In this document: positions 56,424 to 64,000 of the stretch, piece after piece
How positions within the stretch are numbered: position 1 is the stretch's first letter
Layout of the letters: every line of letters begins with the position of its first letter
NCBI RefSeq assembly: GCF_000964085.1
Contig: NZ_JZRB01000007.1
Location: 1 to 64,000 of the forward strand
Length of the DNA: 64,000 nt
Reading direction: 5' to 3'
Origin: Luteibacter yeojuensis
Lineage (GTDB): Bacteria > Pseudomonadota > Gammaproteobacteria > Xanthomonadales > Rhodanobacteraceae
Notes under the pieces: generated by a model
Told to the model about the DNA's origin: nothing
What the model saw: the letters and a program-made list of their open reading frames with translations, nothing else
The model's database searches: none
Program-made: the position numbers and the translations under genes

Positions 56424-58472
56424 ATGGACAGCACCACCAACCCCTTGCTGGATCCCAGCGGCGACCTGCCCGCCTTTTCGGCCATCCGCCCCGAGCACGT
56501 TGAACCGGCCATCGACCGGCTGATCGCCAGCCAGCGCGCCGGCGTCGACCAGATCACCGCGGCGGGCGCGGCTCGCGATTTCGACCACGTCATCCTGGCG
56601 CAGGAGCGCCTGGACCAGGCCCTTTCCCGCGCGTGGTCGCCGGTGAGCCACCTGCATTCCGTGGCCGACAGCGAGGCCTTGCGCAAGGTGCACGGCGCGG
56701 CGGAAGAAAAGCTCACCGACCACGGCATCGAGATGGGGCAGAACCGCGACCTGTACGCGGCCACCCAGGCCGTGGCCGACCGCGACGACTTCGCCAGCCT
56801 GCCCGCCGCCGCCCGCGCCGCGGTGGAACACGCCCTGCGCGATTTCCGCCTCTCCGGTGTTTCCCTCGAAGAACCGGCGCGTAGCCGCTTCCGCGAGATC
56901 GGCGTGGAACTGTCGAAGCTCACCACCGAGTTTTCCAACGCCGTGCTCGACGCCACCGAGGCCTGGCACAAGCACATCACCGACGAACGCGACCTCGCCG
57001 GCATCCCGGCCTCCGGCCGTGCCGTGCTGCGCGAGTACGCCCGCGAGCAGAACCTCGACGGCTTCCTCGTCACGCTGAAGCAGCCCAGCGTGCAGGCGGT
57101 GCTCACGTACGCCGAGAACCGCGACCTGCGCTTCGACGTCTATTACGCCTACCAGACGCGTGCGTCGGACCAGGGCCCGAACAAGGGCAAGTTCGACAAC
57201 AGCGAGCGCATCGAGAAGATCATGGCCCTGCGCCACGAGGCCGCGCAGTTGCTCGGCTTCGCCAACGCCGCCGAAGAATCCCTGGCCACCAAGATGGCCA
57301 CCTCGCCGCAGGTGGTGCTCGATTTCCTCCGCGACCTCGCCGCCAGGGCGCGCCCGCGCGCCCGCGAGGAGCTGGCCGAGCTGCGCCACTTCGCCAACGA
57401 GACGCTGAAGATCGACAACCTCGAACCGTGGGACGTGGCCTTCGCCGCCGAGCGCCTGCGGGTGGAGCGCTACGCGCTGGACGAGGAGCAGCTGAAGCCG
57501 TATTTCCCGGCGCTGCAGGTGGTGCAAGGCCTGTTCGATGTCGTGGAGCGCCTGTATGGCGTGACGTTCACCAAGCGCGCCGATGTCGATACGTGGAACA
57601 AGGACGTCACCTACTACGATCTCAGCAACGCCGATGGCACCGTGTTCGCCGGCGCCTACGTCGATCTCTACGCGCGCTCGGGCAAGCGTGGCGGCGCGTG
57701 GATGGATGTGTGCGAAGCGCGCTTCCGCGATGGCGGGCAACTTCAGCTGCCGGTGGCGTTCCTCACCTGCAACTTCCCGCCGCCGACCGATGGCGCCCCC
57801 GCGCTGCTGACGCACGACGACGTGCTCACGCTGTTTCACGAGTTCGGCCACGGCCTGCACCACATGCTCACCGAAGTGGATGTGCCCTCGGTGGGCGGCA
57901 TCGATGGCGTGGAGTGGGATGCGGTGGAGCTGCCCAGCCAGTTCATGGAAAACTTCGCGTGGGACCGCGAGGCCCTGCGCCTGTTCGCGAAGCACTATGA
58001 AACGGGCGAAGCGCTGCCGGACGAGCTCTACGAGCGCATGCTCAAGGCGCGCCATTTCCACACGGGCATGTTCCTCGTCCGCCAGCTGGAGTTCGGCCTG
58101 TTCGATTTCCGCCTGCACCTGGAGTACGACCCCGCGCGCGGGGCCCGCCCCATGGAGGTGCTGGAGGAGGTGCGCAAGGAAGTGTCCGTGCTGCACCCGC
58201 CGGTGTGGCAGCGCTTCCCGCACGCCTTCACGCATATCTTCGCGGGCGGCTACTCGGCCGGGTACTACAGCTACCTGTGGGCCGAGGTGCTCTCGGCCGA
58301 TGCCTTCGAGCCGTTCGAGGCCGCCGGTGTGCTCGACCGCGCCACGGGCGAGCGTTTCCGCAAGGAAATCCTTGCCGTGGGTGCCACCCGCCCGGCCCTG
58401 GCCTCGTTCACCGCCTTCCGCGGCCGCGAGCCGCAGCCCGAGGCCCTGCTCAAGAGCTACGGCCTGGCCTGA
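56424..58472 (+). CDS. prlC: Oligopeptidase A (M3 zinc metallopeptidase)
   Basis: A 682-residue cytoplasmic peptidase that degrades oligopeptides and cleaved signal peptides. Seen: N-terminal M3 region (NPLLDPSGDLPAFSAIRPEHVEPAIDRLIASQ), the catalytic zinc motif H472-E-F-G-H476 followed by GLHHML, PSQFMENFAWD, and YSAGYYSYLWAEVLSADAF near the C-terminus. The start is the ATG preceded by AAGGAG at 6 bases. Confidence 0.95.
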   Translation: MDSTTNPLLDPSGDLPAFSAIRPEHVEPAIDRLIASQRAGVDQITAAGAARDFDHVILAQERLDQALSRAWSPVSHLHSVADSEALRKVHGAAEEKLTDHGIEMGQNRDLYAATQAVADRDDFASLPAAARAAVEHALRDFRLSGVSLEEPARSRFREIGVELSKLTTEFSNAVLDATEAWHKHITDERDLAGIPASGRAVLREYAREQNLDGFLVTLKQPSVQAVLTYAENRDLRFDVYYAYQTRASDQGPNKGKFDNSERIEKIMALRHEAAQLLGFANAAEESLATKMATSPQVVLDFLRDLAARARPRAREELAELRHFANETLKIDNLEPWDVAFAAERLRVERYALDEEQLKPYFPALQVVQGLFDVVERLYGVTFTKRADVDTWNKDVTYYDLSNADGTVFAGAYVDLYARSGKRGGAWMDVCEARFRDGGQLQLPVAFLTCNFPPPTDGAPALLTHDDVLTLFHEFGHGLHHMLTEVDVPSVGGIDGVEWDAVELPSQFMENFAWDREALRLFAKHYETGEALPDELYERMLKARHFHTGMFLVRQLEFGLFDFRLHLEYDPARGARPMEVLEEVRKEVSVLHPPVWQRFPHAFTHIFAGGYSAGYYSYLWAEVLSADAFEPFEAAGVLDRATGERFRKEILAVGATRPALASFTAFRGREPQPEALLKSYGLA

Positions 58473-58532
58473 CGGCAGCCCGAAACCCGCCTGACGCCGG
58501 GCCGTCACGCGGGTTTCCTTTACAATGGCGCG

Positions 58533-59300
58533 ATGAAGATCGCTTCGTGGAACGTCAATTCGCTCAAGGTCCGCCTGCCCCACCTCCAGCAATGGCTGGG
58601 CGAGGCCGCGCCGGACATCATCGCGCTGCAGGAAACCAAGCTCACCGACGACAAGTTCCCCGTCGATGAAATCGCCGCCATGGGCTACCGCGTCGCGTAC
58701 TCGGGGCAGAAGACCTACAACGGCGTGGCCATCCTGGCCCGGGGCGAACTGGGCGATGTCGTCACCGACATCGAAGGCCTCGACGATCCGCAGCGGCGCA
58801 TCCTCGCCGCCACGGTGGGCGATATCCGCGTCATCAACCTCTACGTGGTGAACGGCAAGGCGCTGGGCGACGAGAAGTACGCCTACAAGCTGCACTGGCT
58901 GGCGAAGGTGCGCGACTTCATCGCCGGCGAGATGGCAAAGCACCCGAAGCTGGTGGTACTTGGCGACTTCAACATCTGCCGCGACGACCGCGATGTGTAC
59001 GATGCTGCCGCCTGGGGCGAGGATATTTTCTGCTCGCCGCCCGAGCGCGCCGCGCTGCAGGCCATCCTCGACACCGGCCTGCACGACAGCTTCCGCCTGT
59101 TCTCCGACGAGGCCGGTCTCTTCAGCTGGTGGGACTACCGCCAGGCCGCGTTCCGGCGCAACATGGGGCTGCGGATCGACCTCATCCTGATCAGCGACGC
59201 CCTCAAGGCCGTGGCCACCTCGTCCATCATCGACAAGGGCCCGCGGAAGTGGGAGCAACCGTCCGACCACGCGCCTGTCGCGCTGGAGTTGAACCTTTGA
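58533..59300 (+). CDS. xthA: Exodeoxyribonuclease III
   Basis: A 255-residue AP endonuclease and 3'-5' exonuclease for base excision repair. Seen: KIASWNVNSLKVRLPHLQQWL, LQETKLTDDKFP (metal-binding Glu), VINLYVVNG, the LVVLGDFNICRDDRDVYD motif (catalytic Asp and Asn), FSWWDYR, GLRIDLILIS and SDHAPV (catalytic Asp-His). The stop overlaps the TTG start of the UPF0149 gene. Confidence 0.96.
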   Translation: MKIASWNVNSLKVRLPHLQQWLGEAAPDIIALQETKLTDDKFPVDEIAAMGYRVAYSGQKTYNGVAILARGELGDVVTDIEGLDDPQRRILAATVGDIRVINLYVVNGKALGDEKYAYKLHWLAKVRDFIAGEMAKHPKLVVLGDFNICRDDRDVYDAAAWGEDIFCSPPERAALQAILDTGLHDSFRLFSDEAGLFSWWDYRQAAFRRNMGLRIDLILISDALKAVATSSIIDKGPRKWEQPSDHAPVALELNL

Positions 59301-59965
59301 ACGTACCGAAATCCGAATGGCCCAGTTCGCTCGATGACAAGGAACTGGAAGAACTCGATACCTACCTGCGCAGGCACGGTGGCGACGGCGACCTGATGCT
59401 CGACGGCGTGCACGGGCTGCTCTCCGCCGTGGCGGTGGGCCCGCTCGAGGTCAAGCCCGAGGAATGGCTGCACGAAGTGCTGCACGACGCGTTCGACGAC
59501 GAAGACGAAGGCAACCGCGTGCTGGCGCTGCTGGCCAAGCTCAACGATTCCATCACCGCCGAGCTCGACGTCGACGCCTACGAGCCCATCCTGGGTGAAG
59601 TCGATACCGACGAGGGCCCCATGCTCTCGGCCGCCGGCTGGTGCGAAGGCTTCAGCCGCGGCATCGACATGCGCGCCGCGCTGTGGGAGTCGCGCCTGGC
59701 CGAGGATCCCGAGCTCATGCAGATGCTCGGCCCCGTCATGGCCCTGGCCGTGGACGAGGGCGTGCTGCAGGCCGACGCCGAGTTCGAAAAGCTCAGCGAC
59801 GAGGAATACGACGAGTGCCTGGGCCAGCTGCCCGAGGTGCTCGTGGGCGTGGGCCAGTACTGGCAGGACAGGCCGCCGACCGAGGCCGAGATCACCGCCA
59901 TGGCCAAGCCCCGCGAAGGCGAAGAACACCCGCCCCGCCAACGCGCGGGCCACTGGGTCCACTAA
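59297..59965 (+). CDS. YecA-family (UPF0149) protein
   Basis: A 222-residue acidic protein. Seen: DDKELEELDTYLRRHGGDGDLMLDGVHGLLSAVAVGPLEVKPEEWL and WCEGFSRGIDM, the UPF0149 pattern. Function unknown. The start is TTG overlapping the xthA stop codon (TTGA), with GGAG eight bases upstream; no ATG is available nearer. It ends in a hydrophilic tail without the C-terminal zinc-binding motif of some relatives. Confidence 0.82.
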   Translation: MNVPKSEWPSSLDDKELEELDTYLRRHGGDGDLMLDGVHGLLSAVAVGPLEVKPEEWLHEVLHDAFDDEDEGNRVLALLAKLNDSITAELDVDAYEPILGEVDTDEGPMLSAAGWCEGFSRGIDMRAALWESRLAEDPELMQMLGPVMALAVDEGVLQADAEFEKLSDEEYDECLGQLPEVLVGVGQYWQDRPPTEAEITAMAKPREGEEHPPRQRAGHWVH

Positions 59966-59998
59966 CCCGCTCCAGCGTCTGGGCGCTCTGGGGCACAT

Positions 59999-60022
59999 GT
60001 GGGAGCGCGCTCGCGCGCGATG
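59999..60022. repeat. Solo REP element
   Basis: GTGGGAGCGCGCTCGCGCGC followed by GATG, in the plus orientation, in the 151-base gap between the UPF0149 and pirin genes. The rest of that gap shows no further recognisable element. Confidence 0.8.
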
Positions 60023-60116
60023 CCCCCCGGAACGGATCGTTCGCCAGATGAGACTTCTCCGCCACGCCCGGAGAAGCCATCTTGTGCGCAGTCCAAGAAC
60101 CCACCCCGGAGCCCCC

Positions 60117-60947
60117 ATGACATACCGCAGCATCGTCCGCCGCATCCGCGGCATGGATACCGCCGACGGCGCCGGCGTGAAACTCAAGCGCGTGATCGGC
60201 CAGCCTGCCCTCGACATGCTTGACCCGTTCCTGCTGCTCGACGAATTCCGCTCCGACCAGGCCGGCGACTACATCGAAGGCTTCCCCGACCACCCGCACC
60301 GCGGTTTCGAGACGGTGACCTACATGCTCGCCGGCCGCATGCAGCACGGCGACAACCAGGGCAACCGCGGCGATCTCGGCCCGGGCAGCGTGCAGTGGAT
60401 GACCGCCGGCAGCGGCCTCACCCACTCCGAAATGCCGCAGCAGGAAGAAGGCCTTATGTGGGGCTTCCAGCTGTGGGTGAACCTGCCCGCCGCCGACAAG
60501 ATGACCGCCCCGCGTTACCAGGACATCCCGCCGGGCGATATCCCGGTGGTGCATCCGGCCACGGGCGTCACGGTGAAGGTCGTCGCGGGCGAACTGGCGG
60601 GCGCCACGGGCCCGGTATCCGGGGTCGCCACGGCGCCGGTCTACCTCGATATCGGCCTGGAGGCTGGGGCTGGCTTCGAGCTGGCGCTGCCCGAGGGCCA
60701 TAGCGCGTTCGCCTACGTGTTCGATGGCAAGGCGGCCAGCGTGGCGGGCCAGCCAGTGGCGCGTGGCGAGCTGGCCGTGCTGTCGAAGGGCGATACGGTG
60801 GCCCTGTCGGCCGAGGAGCCCAGCCGTGTCCTGCTCGTCGCCGGGCGCCCCCTGGCCGAGCCGGTGGCCCGCTACGGCCCGTTTGTCATGAACACCCCGG
60901 CCCAGATCCACGAGGCCATCGCCGACTTCCGGGCCGGCAAGTTCTGA
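60117..60947 (+). CDS. Pirin-family bicupin protein (YhaK-like)
   Basis: A 276-residue cupin. Seen: FLLLDEFRS, the metal motif FPDHPHRGFETVTYMLAGRMQH with the His-x-His pair, the following SVQWMTAGSGLTHSEMP with His and Glu ligands, and the C-terminal second cupin with RVLLVAGRPLAEPVARYGPFVMNT. Some pirins are quercetin dioxygenases, others sense redox state. GGAG precedes the ATG at 5 bases. Confidence 0.9.
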   Translation: MTYRSIVRRIRGMDTADGAGVKLKRVIGQPALDMLDPFLLLDEFRSDQAGDYIEGFPDHPHRGFETVTYMLAGRMQHGDNQGNRGDLGPGSVQWMTAGSGLTHSEMPQQEEGLMWGFQLWVNLPAADKMTAPRYQDIPPGDIPVVHPATGVTVKVVAGELAGATGPVSGVATAPVYLDIGLEAGAGFELALPEGHSAFAYVFDGKAASVAGQPVARGELAVLSKGDTVALSAEEPSRVLLVAGRPLAEPVARYGPFVMNTPAQIHEAIADFRAGKF

Positions 60948-61055
60948 CCGGGCGAACCTGAACGGAACACGGAAGTTCCCTTCGGCGTTTAAGTGCTGGA
61001 CGGGGAAGGGTTTGTAGGCTTGGAGCCATTCGAATTCGCAAGCCCTTCATTGCCC

Positions 61056-61415
61056 ATGCGCTTCCTGCTCACCGTCGTCCCGCTAGCCGCCGCCTTCATC
61101 ATCGCGGCCTGCTCGCCTTCCGAGCCCCCGGCGCCCCAGTCGGCCGGCCCCGCCGCGGCGTCCACCTCCGCCTCGCCAGCCCCGGGCCGCACCTCGCCGG
61201 CCACCGCCGCGCTGGGCACGCCCGAGTGGTACACGTGGGTCGACAAGACGCTCGCGGTCAGCGACGACGGGCACGGCCCGCAGCCGAACACCCCGGCATG
61301 GGACGATGCGGTAAACGCCAAGCTGGGCGAAGAAGCCCCCCAAGCCGCCGCCGGCTCCGCCGAGTGGCAGCAAGCCGTCGACGCCCTGCTCCGCACCCGC
61401 GTCGCAACGCACTAG
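61056..61415 (+). CDS. Small lipoprotein of unknown function
   Basis: 119 residues: signal peptide with lipobox (IIAAC, Cys19), a Pro/Ser/Ala linker of about 35 residues, then GTPEWYTWVDKTLAVSDDGHGPQPNTPAWDDAVNAKLGEEAPQAAAGSAEWQQAVDALLRTR, a likely helical region. I do not recognise a family. A longer in-frame start lies ahead of the signal peptide and is not used. Confidence 0.75.
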   Translation: MRFLLTVVPLAAAFIIAACSPSEPPAPQSAGPAAASTSASPAPGRTSPATAALGTPEWYTWVDKTLAVSDDGHGPQPNTPAWDDAVNAKLGEEAPQAAAGSAEWQQAVDALLRTRVATH

Positions 61416-61426
61416 CTGAAAGAACG

Positions 61427-61490
61427 GTGGGAGCCCGCTTGCGGGCGATGGCTCTTCGCGATGTGCCATCGCCCGCAAGCGGGCTCCCAC
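61427..61490. repeat. REP element pair between convergent genes
   Basis: GTGGGAGCCCGCTTGCGGGC and its inverted copy surround GATGGCTCTTCGCGATGTGCCATC, a nearly perfect 64-bp palindrome in the gap between the lipoprotein gene and the glycosidase gene. Confidence 0.9.
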
Positions 61491-61507
61491 AAGAGCATGG
61501 CCGCAAG

Positions 61508-64000
61508 TCAGAGATCGACGGCGAGCGTGCTCTTGCCGTTAGGTACTTTCGTTTCGCCCTTGGGCAGCGACAACACCAATCCACCGGGCGGCTTGATCGG
61601 CTGCGTGATCGTCAGTACCGCCTTGCCGCCTTTCGCTTTCAGCGTATAGCCGAAGCGCCCGTAAGGCGTGCGCAGATCGCGCACCGCGATGCCATCGCCT
61701 TCCAGCCACGCCGGCTGCACGCCGGCCGCGATGACCACGGCCTGGTCGGCGTCGCGGTCGTACGCGAACAGGTCGAGCGCCGAGCGGACGTAATCCGAAG
61801 CGATCCACGCGTGCGGCATGTCGCCAACGAAGCGCGGCTTGCGTGCATCGTGGCCGACCACTTCGGCCCACTGGTTCCAGGCGGCGGGGCGGCGGTCGGC
61901 GAAGAAGAACGCGATGAGGTCGTTGGTGCGGTCACGCCAGCCGAGGCGGACGAACGTGGCGATGACGCGCAGCTCGTAGGGCGTGTAGTCCTCCCACGCC
62001 ATCTTTCCATCGCGGCGGGCGACGAAGGCCTGCCAGTACTTCTCGAACGTCGCGTCGACCAGAGCCTTCGGCAGGCGTGAACCTTCGCCGCCGGGTGACA
62101 GCGCGATGGTCGTGGAGGTCGCATCGAAATCGCCGAGCTCGGCGGAGCCGGGGATGAAGTCGATGCCCTTGGCCTTTACGGCCGCGTTGATCGAGGCGTG
62201 CAGGTCGGTGCGGAATGCATCGCGTGATGCACCGAACGACTTGGCATCGTCGGCACGGCCGAGCACGCTAGCCAGGTCGGCCGCGTCCTCGTAACCCTTC
62301 AACGCCCAGAAATCGTCCCAGTACGAATGCATCGGCTTGGCCGAATAACCTTCGTGGCTGATCGACGCCGGCATCAGGCCATACAGCGCACGGTCGTCGC
62401 CTTGCAGGCGCGACGGCTGGCGCTCGCTGGCGCGCAGCGTCTCCATGTAGGCCACGGCCTTCTGCACGTGCGGGTAAAGCGCTTCGACGGTCTTGCGGTC
62501 GTGCGAGTAGCGCCACAGCTCGGCCACACTGAAGACCAGCTCGCCGTGGCTGTCGTTCTCGGGCACCGGATCGGAGCCACGTGCGTCGACGCAGCAGGGC
62601 ACCTTGCCATTGCTGAACTGGTGCGGCGCGTACCAGGTGATGAACTCGCGTGCCACGTCATCGTGGCCCGTGCGTAGCAGGCCCTCGAGCATCATGGCGC
62701 CGTCGCGCACCCAGGTGCGCGAATACGAACGTGTGCCTGGCTGCAGGGCAGGCCCATCGCGCGAGATCAGGATCTGGGCGATGCCGCTCTTCATCGTGTC
62801 GACGATGGGCTGGGCGGCGGCAGGTACGCGTACGTCGACGCGGTCGAGCTTGTCGCGCCATTGGGCGGCCACGGCGTCGGCGTGCGTGGCGAGCCAGGCG
62901 CTGGCGTCATTCGGTGCTTCGACGAGGTCATCCTGCTTTACCGGGACGACCAAGCCGAGGTCGATGTGGCCGTGTGCGGGGACGTGTACGGGGTATAGGA
63001 GTGCGGCTTGGGCGAAGCCTGATTCGTCGTGCAGCGAACCGACGCCAGACCCAGCGTGGTCGCGAGGAGATGTCGCCGGCGAGCCGGCTCCTACAGGGGG
63101 AGCGGGTAGCGACAGGGTCGAGAGCGATTCGCCGTTGTCGATGCGTTCGGTCAGCATCTTTGGCATGTTTGCCGAGCCGATGACGGACGACGGTGCCTGT
63201 AGCGGCACGACCTTGCGTGCGCCGTTGACTGTGAGTGCCTTGCCGTCCCACGCCACGTCGCGGATGGTGGCGATGCCGCCGGGGGCGTTAAGGAACTGCG
63301 TCGGGGGATTCACCTGGAACGGCCGTGCGGCCAGCATCAGGGTGATGTCTTTCGCCGCATCGCTGTCGTTGGCGATGCGGTACGACAGCACAAGCTGCGA
63401 TGCGCCGGGCGCGCCCTGCGCAAATGCCGTCGTGGTCAGCGACACGTCGCCCTTCTTCCACGTCACCGACGGCATGGGCAGGTAGCGATCCCGCAGCGAC
63501 TGGGTCTCGGTGACATCCGCCCATGTGACGAGCTTGCCGCCGTCGATCAGGAACGGCTCGATGGAGAACCCGCCACGCACGATCTCGACGGCGCCATCCT
63601 CGGAGATCAGCGCGGAATCACGGCTACCGCCATCCACGCCGACGATGGTCCAGTACGATTGCTCGCCGGAGAAACCACGCGGGTACAGCCCGCGGCGGAT
63701 CGCCTTCGCTCGCTGCTCGAACACCGCGTTGGGCGTTGGTGGCGGCACCGGCACGGCCTCAGGCTTGCGCGGCACCATGGTGAGGTTGTCGAAGCACAGC
63801 TCGCCCTTGTCCGGGCCCATGGCCGGCTGCGCTTCCTTGTAGACGACGAACTCCACCTCGCGCGTCTTGCGCAACGTGCGGTCTTTCACGGGGCCCCAGG
63901 CGAATTCCACCTGGCGGCTCGTTGCTTCCATCGTCTTCCACGCCGCGGGTGGCACGAACCCCGCCTGCTGGTACCACCACACGTTATCGCCGCTGGCGTC
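61508..64000 (-). CDS. Alpha,alpha-barrel glycoside hydrolase-like protein, N-terminus beyond the window
   Basis: 830 residues are visible and the frame stays open to the right edge, so the true start is outside. Seen: a carbohydrate-binding-like segment at the N-terminal side (WWYQQAGFVPPAAWKTMEATSRQVEFAWGPVKDRTLRKTREVEFVVYK), a beta-sandwich-like middle (residues about 130-400), and an (alpha/alpha)6 toroid with SRTWVRDGAMMLEGLLRTGHDDVAREF, YWDDFWALKGYEDA, and HAWIASDYVRSALDLFAYDRD. This matches large discoidin/GH15- or GH63-like proteins that act on complex glycans. One REP element lies in frame inside the gene (around residues 303-314 of the visible part). Confidence 0.82.
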   Translation of the reverse strand, partial: DASGDNVWWYQQAGFVPPAAWKTMEATSRQVEFAWGPVKDRTLRKTREVEFVVYKEAQPAMGPDKGELCFDNLTMVPRKPEAVPVPPPTPNAVFEQRAKAIRRGLYPRGFSGEQSYWTIVGVDGGSRDSALISEDGAVEIVRGGFSIEPFLIDGGKLVTWADVTETQSLRDRYLPMPSVTWKKGDVSLTTTAFAQGAPGASQLVLSYRIANDSDAAKDITLMLAARPFQVNPPTQFLNAPGGIATIRDVAWDGKALTVNGARKVVPLQAPSSVIGSANMPKMLTERIDNGESLSTLSLPAPPVGAGSPATSPRDHAGSGVGSLHDESGFAQAALLYPVHVPAHGHIDLGLVVPVKQDDLVEAPNDASAWLATHADAVAAQWRDKLDRVDVRVPAAAQPIVDTMKSGIAQILISRDGPALQPGTRSYSRTWVRDGAMMLEGLLRTGHDDVAREFITWYAPHQFSNGKVPCCVDARGSDPVPENDSHGELVFSVAELWRYSHDRKTVEALYPHVQKAVAYMETLRASERQPSRLQGDDRALYGLMPASISHEGYSAKPMHSYWDDFWALKGYEDAADLASVLGRADDAKSFGASRDAFRTDLHASINAAVKAKGIDFIPGSAELGDFDATSTTIALSPGGEGSRLPKALVDATFEKYWQAFVARRDGKMAWEDYTPYELRVIATFVRLGWRDRTNDLIAFFFADRRPAAWNQWAEVVGHDARKPRFVGDMPHAWIASDYVRSALDLFAYDRDADQAVVIAAGVQPAWLEGDGIAVRDLRTPYGRFGYTLKAKGGKAVLTITQPIKPPGGLVLSLPKGETKVPNGKSTLAVDL
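63060..63094. repeat. REP element inside the glycosidase coding sequence
   Basis: On the minus strand GTAGGAGCCGGCTCGCCGGC followed by GACATCTCCTCGCG, the same head-hairpin-foot layout as the intergenic elements. It encodes GAGSPATSPRD within a flexible, low-complexity piece of the protein without breaking the frame. Confidence 0.8.

Noticed and set aside
56349-59270. 973-codon minus-strand frame across prlC and xthA
   Set aside because: Antisense to two clear enzymes; composition is that of a shadow frame.
59595-60116. Plus-strand frame extending pirin upstream by 174 codons
   Set aside because: Overlaps the UPF0149 gene in another frame and crosses a REP element.

Overview
The window is high-G+C chromosomal DNA spanning the replication-origin neighbourhood of a gammaproteobacterium of the order Lysobacterales (Xanthomonadales), most likely the Rhodanobacteraceae side (Luteibacter/Dyella-like). 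The basis is gene order: pdxJ, two exbD, exbB, tonB, a TPR protein, gyrB, recF, dnaN, dnaA | rpmH, rnpA, yidC, mnmE, together with the protein sequences. The species assignment is inference.

Layout. (1) 0-11.2 kb: an acetate/carboxylate module. A DcaP-type porin and an MHS-family permease run leftward. Divergent from them are acs and a LuxR-type response regulator, and facing back is a very large SSF/STAC/PAS hybrid kinase, a CrbS/CrbR (MxtR/ErdR)-type pair. A phosphopantetheinyl transferase and pdxJ follow. (2) 11.2-15.1 kb: a TonB-ExbB-ExbD-ExbD energy-transduction operon and a periplasmic TPR protein. (3) 15.3-25.6 kb: the replication and RNA/membrane core. Genes left of about 20.2 kb read left and those right of 21.9 kb read right, as expected for replication diverging from an origin placed in the AT-rich dnaA-dnaN gap, which holds two perfect DnaA boxes. 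(4) 25.6-27.0 kb: a small lower-G+C accessory patch exactly at the 3' end of mnmE, with a HEPN-type Abi_2 abortive-infection gene preceded by a possibly structured leader. (5) 27-35.3 kb: small metabolic/regulatory units (MFS exporter, LysR + alcohol dehydrogenase, MBL-fold lipase-like protein, HxlR + SDR, PQQ-type sugar dehydrogenase). (6) 35.5-43 kb: an FtsK translocase and a complete ribose operon rbsKDACB. (7) 43-51 kb: DUF971, hslVU, xerC, DUF484, dapF, lptM, a GNAT, and a divergent RimK/RLAN ATP-grasp ligase. (8) 51-64 kb: lipocalin, aroE, YkgJ, several small lipoproteins, LysE exporter, gamma carbonic anhydrase, oligopeptidase A, exonuclease III, UPF0149, pirin, and a glycosidase truncated by the window edge.

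A recurrent feature is a family of GTAGGAGC/GTGGGAGC palindromic REP elements (like the GTAG-headed REPs of Stenotrophomonas and Pseudomonas) in at least thirteen places, mostly between convergent genes, once providing the stop codon of a gene and once lying in frame inside a coding sequence. I saw no tRNA, rRNA, CRISPR array, insertion sequence or prophage. No gene-free stretch exceeds 300 bases.
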